Assembly: GCA_027083665.1 (NCBI GenBank)
Contig: JALWNV010000061.1
Span: 1 to 6,756 of the forward strand
DNA length: 6,756 nucleotides
Reading direction: 5' to 3'
Origin: Helicobacteraceae bacterium
GTDB taxonomy: Bacteria > Campylobacterota > Campylobacteria > Campylobacterales > Sulfurimonadaceae
Shown: positions 1-4,620 of the stretch, piece by piece
How positions within the stretch are numbered: position 1 is the first letter of the stretch
How the letters are laid out: each line of letters opens with the position of its first letter
Position numbers and translations under genes: made by a program
Notes under the pieces: generated by a model
The model's input: only the letters and a program-made list of their open reading frames with translations
What the model was told of the DNA's origin: nothing
Databases searched by the model: none

Positions 1-9
1 ATTATAACA
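1..9 (-). promoter_or_regulatory. Extended -10 promoter element downstream of tatD
   Basis: Read on the minus strand, positions 9 to 1 are TGTTATAAT, a perfect extended -10 box (TGn plus TATAAT). No TTGACA-like -35 is visible, but sigma-70 promoters of Helicobacter and Campylobacter are known to depend mainly on the -10. It would drive a gene lying to the left of the window. Its position behind a tandem repeat and just after tatD makes it a plausible separate promoter for the next gene. The start site lies outside the window, so this rests on the motif alone. Confidence 0.5.
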
Positions 10-18
10 TATCCCCAA

Positions 19-36
19 TGTTACCTCTGTTACCTC
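19..36 (-). repeat. Tandem 9-bp direct repeat overlapping the tatD stop
   Basis: Two adjacent exact copies of TGTTACCTC (plus strand, 19-27 and 28-36); on the minus strand they read GAGGTAACA twice. The second plus-strand copy includes two bases of the tatD stop codon. The repeat covers the place where a -35 box would lie for the extended -10 at 9-1, so it may be a binding site for a dimeric regulator. A chance duplication cannot be excluded with only two copies. Confidence 0.45.
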
Positions 37-811
37 AGGAAATGTGAAAGAGCCTCTCGGCATTCGCCGTCGTCAGCGCCTCGATCTCGTCCGGCGGGAT
101 CTGCAACAGCTCGCTCATCTTTTCGGCGACGAGTTTCGTGTAAGCCGGTTCGTTGCGTTTGCCCCGATACGGATGGGGGGTCAGATAGGGGCCGTCGGTC
201 TCGAGCAAAAGACGGTTTTTCGGGATTTTCGGCAGTACCTGCACGAGGCGTCGCGCATTTTTGAACGTCAGAACGCCGCCGATGCCGTAATAGAAATTTT
301 GGCCCGCCAGCACCAGCAGCTCCTCGTCGGCGTTGTAGCAGTGCAGAACCCCGCCGACCTCCCCTGCCTCCTCTTCTTCAAGCATTGTCCGCGCGTCGTG
401 GCTTGCATCGCGGATATGGACGATCAGCGGTTTCCCGTAGGCCTTCGCCAGACGGATCTGCGCGCGAAATATCTCCGCCTGTTTCGCTTTTTCGGCGGAT
501 TTCTCCTCGTCGCCGCCCTCGAGCCGGAAATAGTCCAGGCCGCATTCGCCGACGGCAACACATTTGGGATGATCGAGAAAACGTTTGAAATCTTCCGGAT
601 CGAAGTGCTGCATATCGTACGGGTGAACCCCCACGGCGAAGAAGATATCCGGATGCGACTCCGCGATCCCGACCGCCCGGGTCAGTGTCGCCGGATCGGC
701 GCCGGGGATGATGAAACGTCCGACGCCGGCATCGTAGGCACGCTGCAGTACCGCTTCGAGATCGTCGCGATAACGGTCGTCGTCGAGATGGATATGGGTG
801 TCGATAATCAT
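35..811 (-). CDS. tatD: TatD-family metal-dependent hydrolase/DNase
   Basis: 258 aa, the normal size for the TatD/YcfH family of two-metal TIM-barrel hydrolases. Members are known or thought to be magnesium-dependent 3'-5' exonucleases acting on DNA or RNA in the cytoplasm. The metal ligands are all present: H6 and H8 in DTHIHLD, H63 in GVHPY, E89 in GECGLDY, H132 in VHIRDA, H157 in LHCY and D206 in ETDGPYL. The PYRGKRNEP motif (about 214-222) and the C-terminal TTANAERLF (247-255) are typical of the family. The start ATG at 811 has an AAAGGAAG ribosome site that overlaps the recN stop, with only 9 bases between the genes, so it is very likely co-transcribed with nadK and recN. Nothing is missing or truncated. 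The true substrate cannot be read from sequence. Confidence 0.95.
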   Translation of the reverse strand: MIIDTHIHLDDDRYRDDLEAVLQRAYDAGVGRFIIPGADPATLTRAVGIAESHPDIFFAVGVHPYDMQHFDPEDFKRFLDHPKCVAVGECGLDYFRLEGGDEEKSAEKAKQAEIFRAQIRLAKAYGKPLIVHIRDASHDARTMLEEEEAGEVGGVLHCYNADEELLVLAGQNFYYGIGGVLTFKNARRLVQVLPKIPKNRLLLETDGPYLTPHPYRGKRNEPAYTKLVAEKMSELLQIPPDEIEALTTANAERLFHIS

Positions 812-820
812 GGTCTTCCT

Positions 821-2368
821 TTAGAGAGTGAAGGATTTGGCGGCACCGAGCAGCTCGCCGGCGAGATGGCGCGCTTTTTCCGTCACCGTGTCTCCGCTGA
901 CGATGCGGGCGATCTCCGCAATGCGTTCTTCATCCGTCGAGAGTTCCCGGACGGTGCTCGTTCCGTTTTTGCTGACATAGAAATGCTGCTCGCCCATGGC
1001 GGTGAGCTGCGGCTGGTGCGAGATGACGAAGATCTGAAAATAGCGGCTGAGGCGGCGCAGCACTTTCGCGACGCTCATGGACTCTTCGCCGCTGAGGTTG
1101 GCATCGATCTCGTCGAGCATCAAGACCCCCTGCGCTTCGCGGATCGTCTCCGTCTTGACCGCCAGCAGCGCCAACCGAAGCCGGTTGAATTCGCCTGAGC
1201 TGATCTTCTGCAGCGGCGTGCCTTTGAGCGACAGCGCGGCGCTGTCACGACCGCTTGGACCGAAATCGCCGTGCGTCAGCGCCAATTCGGCCCCCTGTAG
1301 GTAGAGGGCCTCGAGATAGCGGTTGACCGCGGCGTTGAGCGCGTCAAGGGCCTGCAAGCGCCTGCGGGATATCTCCTCTGCCGCTTGCGTCAGGGTTTCG
1401 TGCAGCGCATCGTACGCTTTTTGCAATGCCGCCGTATTTTCTTCGAGGCTTTCATAGGTTTCGAGTTCTTTGCGTTTGGTGTCGCGGTATGCCAGCGCCT
1501 CCTCGACGCTGCCGTAGCGGCGTTTGAGGTCCGAAAGCGTCTCCAGCCGGTCGAGCACGTTTTCGATGTCGATATCTTCAAGATCGCTGAGCCGCTCCTG
1601 TGCCGTATCGAAATGGTTGCGAAGCTCGTTCATGGCGTCGTCGTAAAACGCACTGTCGATTTCGAGCGCTTCGAGAACGCCGGAGACGATATGATCGAGA
1701 TCGAAAATGCGGCAGGCTTCCGAGAGCTGTTCCTCGAGCTTCTCTTTTTTCGACAGGCGTTTTTTGATCTGGAGGAGCTCTTCGTATTCGCCCGGTTTCG
1801 GGTCGATCTCGTCGATCTTCCGGACTTCGTAGCGGGCGAACTCCTCCTGTTCGCGCAGCTGCCGTTCGTCGCTTTGCAGCCGGTCGAGCTCGTGACGGAT
1901 CTGCTTCAACCGCAGATAGTCCCTGCGAAACGCTTCGATACGGGCACGGTGTCCTTCGTCATCGGCGGCGATCCGTTCGTCGATCAGGGCGATCAGGCTC
2001 GTACTTTCGAAATCCGTGTAGTCTTTGAGACTGAGGTGCCGCAGGTGCGTCCTGGCGACGGCCGCCAGCGCCGAACGCGACAGCGACTGGTTGTTGAAGA
2101 AGTAGCGTGCTTTCTCTTTTTTGACCTCGCGCAGAACGTTTGGCGTCTCGTTGACCAGGCCGGTCGCAGCCTCGTCGATTTGCCATGTGACGCTCGATTC
2201 GCTCAGCGCGGCCAGCGGGTCATCAAGCCCCATCGAAGCGAGAACGGCCCGCATCAGGACGGACTTCCCGCTTCCGCTGGGACCGGAAAAAACGATGAGG
2301 CCGGGTTTGAACTCCAGCGCGGCCTCTTCGAAAGTCAGACATTTTTTCAGATAGAAGCGTTCGATCAT
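821..2368 (-). CDS. recN: DNA repair protein RecN
   Basis: 515 aa from the ATG at 2368. RecN is an SMC-like ATPase that acts in the cytoplasm on double-strand breaks during RecA-dependent repair. The N-terminal ATPase half carries Walker A GPSGSGKS (29-36). The middle is a long, charged coiled coil (about 140-345) with a RecN-like EVRKIDEIDPKPGEYEEL stretch (181-198). The C-terminal half has the ABC-type signature KISSGEFNR (388-396), Walker B VLMLDEID (415-422) and the switch region VISHQPQ (448-454). The signature is SSGE rather than the more usual SGGE. At 515 aa it is somewhat shorter than the E. coli protein (553 aa), mainly in the coiled coil. An upstream in-frame TTG at 2380 adds only four residues; the ATG is preferred because it overlaps the nadK stop as ATGA, which suggests translational coupling. 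Confidence 0.95.
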   Translation of the reverse strand: MIERFYLKKCLTFEEAALEFKPGLIVFSGPSGSGKSVLMRAVLASMGLDDPLAALSESSVTWQIDEAATGLVNETPNVLREVKKEKARYFFNNQSLSRSALAAVARTHLRHLSLKDYTDFESTSLIALIDERIAADDEGHRARIEAFRRDYLRLKQIRHELDRLQSDERQLREQEEFARYEVRKIDEIDPKPGEYEELLQIKKRLSKKEKLEEQLSEACRIFDLDHIVSGVLEALEIDSAFYDDAMNELRNHFDTAQERLSDLEDIDIENVLDRLETLSDLKRRYGSVEEALAYRDTKRKELETYESLEENTAALQKAYDALHETLTQAAEEISRRRLQALDALNAAVNRYLEALYLQGAELALTHGDFGPSGRDSAALSLKGTPLQKISSGEFNRLRLALLAVKTETIREAQGVLMLDEIDANLSGEESMSVAKVLRRLSRYFQIFVISHQPQLTAMGEQHFYVSKNGTSTVRELSTDEERIAEIARIVSGDTVTEKARHLAGELLGAAKSFTL

Positions 2369-3231
2369 CCCTCGCCCCAATTGAGCTTTTCTTTGAGTAC
2401 ATCGAAATAGTTGAACGCCTTGCGGTGCAGCAGCCTCGCGGGCGAATCGGCAAGCGAGATGCTGATGCTGTCGCCTTCGCCGAACTCGTACATATCCTGT
2501 CCGTCAACAACGGCCAGCGCGCTCTGGTCGGGCGTACGCACCTCGACATCGTACTGCCCCGGAAGCACGACGGGGCGCTGGGTCAGCGAATGCGGGCAGA
2601 TGGGGGTCAGGACGAACACCTGTGTCAGCGGAAACAGCACGGGGCCGCCCGCGGAGAGGTTGTAGGCCGTCGAGCCGGTGGGGGTCGAGACGATGACGCC
2701 GTCGCCGTAATAGGTGTTAAACGGCTTGTCGTCGACAAACGTTTCCACATGGATCATCTTGGAGATGGAGGGGCGGGTGATGACGATATCGTTGAAAGCG
2801 ACGACACGTTTTTCGCCGGCCCGGGTCGTGATGACGGCCTCGAGCATCGCCCGCTCGTCGATACGGTATTCGCCTGATTGCACCTGCGTCAGGAAGACAT
2901 CGAGCTCTTCCAGCGACACATCGGCGAGAAACCCGAGTTTGCCGGCATGGATACCCAGTACGGGTTTGCCGCAGTCGTGTGAACGCCGTACCGCCGAGAT
3001 CAGCGTGCCGTCGCCGCCGATGGTCACGAGCAGGTCCGATTCGCGGCAGAGGATATCGAACTGCTGTCCGAGCACCCCGATCATTCCGCCGCTGATGTTG
3101 TCGATCGACACTTCGATGCCGTGCGCTTCGAAGACCTGCCGTACACGGTAGAAGACCTCTTTGAGTTCCGGGGTCGACGGACGCAGGATGATACCGACTT
3201 TGGATAGAGTGATGGTGGATCCGCTGTTCAT
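2365..3231 (-). CDS. nadK: NAD kinase
   Basis: 288 aa. It phosphorylates NAD to NADP with ATP or polyphosphate in the cytosol. Family motifs in order: GGDGT (72-76), GIHAGKLGFL (93-102), FNDIVI (146-151), the glycine-rich stretch beginning YGDGVIVSTPTGSTAY (175-190) and ending SAGGP (193-197), TPICPHSL (209-216) and VDGQD (242-246). The frame stays open up to a TTG at 3279, but that would overlap the preceding gene. The ATG at 3231 is chosen because homology begins just after it (KVGIILRP) and an extended -10 box ends 7 bases before it. There is no Shine-Dalgarno sequence, which fits leaderless translation. It overlaps recN by 4 bases at its 3' end. Confidence 0.95.
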   Translation of the reverse strand: MNSGSTITLSKVGIILRPSTPELKEVFYRVRQVFEAHGIEVSIDNISGGMIGVLGQQFDILCRESDLLVTIGGDGTLISAVRRSHDCGKPVLGIHAGKLGFLADVSLEELDVFLTQVQSGEYRIDERAMLEAVITTRAGEKRVVAFNDIVITRPSISKMIHVETFVDDKPFNTYYGDGVIVSTPTGSTAYNLSAGGPVLFPLTQVFVLTPICPHSLTQRPVVLPGQYDVEVRTPDQSALAVVDGQDMYEFGEGDSISISLADSPARLLHRKAFNYFDVLKEKLNWGEG

Positions 3232-3238
3232 GGTGCAG

Positions 3239-3247
3239 ATTATAGCA
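3239..3247 (-). promoter_or_regulatory. Extended -10 promoter of nadK (leaderless start)
   Basis: On the minus strand, 3247 to 3239 reads TGCTATAAT. Only seven bases (CTGCACC) separate it from the nadK ATG at 3231, so initiation at the usual distance would fall on the A of ATG or one base before it. No purine-rich ribosome site is present in the short gap. No clear -35 is seen. It lies between the stop of the PqqD-like gene and nadK, giving the housekeeping genes their own promoter. Confidence 0.65.
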
Positions 3248-3263
3248 TGCTTACGCAAGCATG
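3246..3263. other. 7-bp perfect hairpin across the end of the PqqD-like gene
   Basis: CATGCTT at 3246-3252 pairs perfectly with AAGCATG at 3257-3263 around the four-base loop ACGC. The stop codon of the PqqD-like gene starts in it, and it shares two bases with the extended -10 of nadK. There is no T-tract on either side, so it is not a standard rho-independent terminator. It could be a small operator or an mRNA 3' end structure. Confidence 0.35.
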
Positions 3264-3523
3264 GCGAGTTTGCTGTCAATCAGCTTGCCGACAAACGCCT
3301 TGAGGTCGCTGCGAAGCTGTTCGGGTTCGACGTCGTACATCTCCAGCAGCGCTTCTTCGGTTTCCTGAAGGGTCCGGCCCTCCTGCAGCAGCCGCCAGAT
3401 ATCGCTGGCGACGGCATCGAGTCCGAAATAATTCTCGCTGTTCATATCCAGCAATACCATCTCCCCGTCGACTTCCTGCGCGAAAACGGTATCGGGGAAC
3501 TGTACTTTTTTGGCAAAGTCCAT
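3251..3523 (-). CDS. PqqD-like RiPP recognition protein (lasso B1-type)
   Basis: 90 aa, a complete stand-alone PqqD-fold domain. In lasso peptide, PQQ and related RiPP pathways this domain (the RiPP recognition element, or B1) binds the precursor's leader and presents it to the processing enzymes. Seen here: N-terminal strands (about 7-28, ending MVLLDMNSE), then the family core YFGLDAVASDIWRLLQEG (32-49), then two helices around EEALLEMYDVEPEQLRSDL (56-74). No signal peptide or membrane segment. The start ATG at 3523 has AAAAAAGG seven bases upstream. It is divergent from the HPr-kinase-like gene and 19 bases upstream of nadK on the same strand, so read-through into nadK is possible. An alternative is the PqqD of the uncharacterised HPr-rel-A system, but the nearby cyclase and precursor favour a lasso role. 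Confidence 0.85.
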   Translation of the reverse strand: MDFAKKVQFPDTVFAQEVDGEMVLLDMNSENYFGLDAVASDIWRLLQEGRTLQETEEALLEMYDVEPEQLRSDLKAFVGKLIDSKLAMLA

Positions 3524-3530
3524 CGTAAAA

Positions 3531-3538
3531 CCTTTTTT
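3531..3538 (-). promoter_or_regulatory. Ribosome binding site of the PqqD-like gene
   Basis: On the minus strand 3538-3531 reads AAAAAAGG, seven bases before the ATG at 3523. It is a modest but properly spaced site and supports this start. The inferred transcription start falls at about its first base, giving a leader of roughly 15 bases. Confidence 0.5.
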
Positions 3539-3544
3539 GGGTGA

Positions 3545-3550
3545 ATTATA
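3545..3550 (-). promoter_or_regulatory. -10 box of the PqqD-like gene
   Basis: TATAAT on the minus strand (3550 to 3545), 21 bases before the ATG. It lacks the TG extension (CAG precedes it) and no good -35 is visible. It lies back to back with the plus-strand promoter at 3612-3620, so the two RiPP genes share a 126-base divergent control region (3524-3649). Confidence 0.5.
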
Positions 3551-3611
3551 CTGACAAGCGTCTCGTAGGGGACTTAAGCAGTCTGCGGATACGGTAGCCC
3601 GGAGCCGTTCC

Positions 3612-3620
3612 TGCTATAAT
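3612..3620 (+). promoter_or_regulatory. Extended -10 promoter of the kinase-cyclase operon
   Basis: TGCTATAAT, a perfect extended -10. A start about 7 bases downstream (near 3627) would leave a leader of about 23 bases before the ATG at 3650. No -35 match lies at the normal distance. It would drive the HPr-kinase-like gene and probably the cyclase gene after it, since I see no separate promoter between them. Confidence 0.6.
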
Positions 3621-3638
3621 TGCCTTTGCAAATTGAAC

Positions 3639-3642
3639 GGAG
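3639..3642 (+). promoter_or_regulatory. Ribosome binding site that fixes the kinase start
   Basis: GGAG seven bases upstream of the ATG at 3650. The frame is open from a TTG at 3620, but that codon overlaps the -10 box. The ATG with this site is therefore the likely start. Confidence 0.7.
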
Positions 3643-3649
3643 CGTTTTG

Positions 3650-4534
3650 ATGGTTGTACACGGAGTAAAAGTAGTCTCCAATATCCCATTTCCACTCGAT
3701 CTTCCGAGCGGGGGCGATTACCGTTACGAGATATCGCTTCGGGCGTCGGTACCGCAGCGGCTGAGAGAAAGCATCACCTGCGGTACCCATCTGTACAACT
3801 CCCATAACCGAAGGATACACTTCTACACTGACCGCCTGCTTGACGGTATCGAAACAGAGCAGCCTTTTTGCTTCGAAGTAGCGGAGGTGATACGGTTTTA
3901 CTGGCGGCATGGAGAAAAAACCGTCTATTTTGAGATGCTGGAGCAAGGTGACGATGCCCTGCTCGCTTTCTGGTTCCTCCATACGCTTTTGCCTCTTTTT
4001 ATGACTTTCGAGAATCTCTCGGTACTTTTTCACAGCGGTGCTGTCGAAGTCGATGGAGACGCCGTCGCGTTTATCGCTCCGTCCACGGGCGGGAAATCGA
4101 CGATGACGGATTATTTTCTAAAACGGGGGCATGCGCTGGTGACGGACGACATCCTGTCGGTGTGGCCGGAAGCGGATCGTGTGATGTGCTCGGGTTCGTT
4201 CCCGTACCATCGCCCGTTCAGGGCCCCGGAAACCCTGGGATACCGTACGGAGAACTTTCATCCCCTCTTCCGGCCTCTCAAGGCGCTCTACCTTCTTGAG
4301 AAGGGATCTCCCGACAGTGAGGTGCTGATCGGGGAAGTCAGGGGGTTTCGGAAATTCGAGCAGCTCAAACGGCTGGGGATCGTCTACACGTTTCGCTTCA
4401 TGACACTGACCCACAACGAAATCCTGAGCCATCTGCTCAACCGCGTCGCCGTCTACCGTGTCACCCGCCCCTGGGACATGGACCGCATCGACGAAGTCTA
4501 CGAGGCGATCCGGAGTCATGCGGAGAAGTTGTAA
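3650..4534 (+). CDS. HPr-kinase-like protein (lasso peptide kinase type)
   Basis: 294 aa from the ATG at 3650. It resembles the HprK-fold kinases found in RiPP clusters; the paeninodin-type members phosphorylate a Ser in the lasso precursor instead of HPr. The N-terminus (VHGVKVVSNIPFPLDLP, 3-19) fits the start of that family. The kinase core follows: FHSGAVEVDGDAV (127-139), a P-loop APSTGGKST (143-151) of A-x4-GKS form rather than the usual GxSGxGKS, then RGHALVTDDILSV (159-171) with the acidic pair D166/D167, and FPYHRPF (184-190). The HPr-binding C-terminal features of true HprK were not recognised. No signal peptide; a hydrophobic stretch (about 103-119) is likely internal. It lies 82 bases upstream of the cyclase gene on the same strand. 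An HPr-rel-A kinase of unknown role is the main alternative. The fold is well supported; the substrate is inferred. Confidence 0.8.
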   Translation: MVVHGVKVVSNIPFPLDLPSGGDYRYEISLRASVPQRLRESITCGTHLYNSHNRRIHFYTDRLLDGIETEQPFCFEVAEVIRFYWRHGEKTVYFEMLEQGDDALLAFWFLHTLLPLFMTFENLSVLFHSGAVEVDGDAVAFIAPSTGGKSTMTDYFLKRGHALVTDDILSVWPEADRVMCSGSFPYHRPFRAPETLGYRTENFHPLFRPLKALYLLEKGSPDSEVLIGEVRGFRKFEQLKRLGIVYTFRFMTLTHNEILSHLLNRVAVYRVTRPWDMDRIDEVYEAIRSHAEKL

Positions 4535-4572
4535 AAAAAGATACCGCAGGCGACGCTGAAGCTGTCGGTTCT

Positions 4573-4620
4573 ATGAGAGAGCGACCTCTAAAAACATCTG
4601 AAAAGGAAAGAGCGATATGA
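4573..4620 (+). other. 15-codon upstream ORF overlapping the cyclase start
   Basis: ATG at 4573 opens a 15-residue frame (MRERPLKTSEKERAI) whose TGA overlaps the ATG of the cyclase gene as ATGA. No good ribosome site precedes it, and the purine-rich site at 4603-4607 serves the cyclase. It may be chance or a coupling leader ORF. It is not a likely precursor because it lacks a leader motif and a ring-forming core. Confidence 0.2.
4603..4607 (+). promoter_or_regulatory. Ribosome binding site of the cyclase gene
   Basis: AAGGA nine bases before the ATG at 4617. It supports that codon as the start, and hence a mature N-terminus of Met-Ser-Ser without a catalytic Cys2. Confidence 0.65.

Noticed and set aside
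44..1198. Long plus-strand open frame of 384 codons opposite tatD and recN
   Set aside because: It is the antisense shadow of two clear genes with complete catalytic motifs in GC-rich DNA; its own translation shows no recognisable domain.
2369..2380. Upstream TTG start adding four residues to RecN
   Set aside because: The ATG at 2368 overlaps the nadK stop as ATGA and places the first residues where RecN homology begins.
1385..2410. Plus-strand open frame of 341 codons opposite recN
   Set aside because: Antisense shadow of recN; the minus-strand product has Walker A, signature and Walker B motifs.
3232..3279. TTG start adding 16 residues to NAD kinase
   Set aside because: It would overlap the PqqD-like gene and cross its own promoter; family homology begins after the ATG at 3231.
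3620..3649. TTG start adding 10 residues to the kinase
   Set aside because: The codon overlaps the -10 box, whereas the ATG at 3650 has a GGAG seven bases upstream.
3614..4033. Minus-strand open frame opposite the kinase gene
   Set aside because: It covers the kinase promoter and the first half of its coding region in antisense and shows no family motif.
4118..4519. Minus-strand open frame opposite the kinase P-loop region
   Set aside because: Shadow of a frame with clear kinase motifs; no ribosome site or motif of its own.
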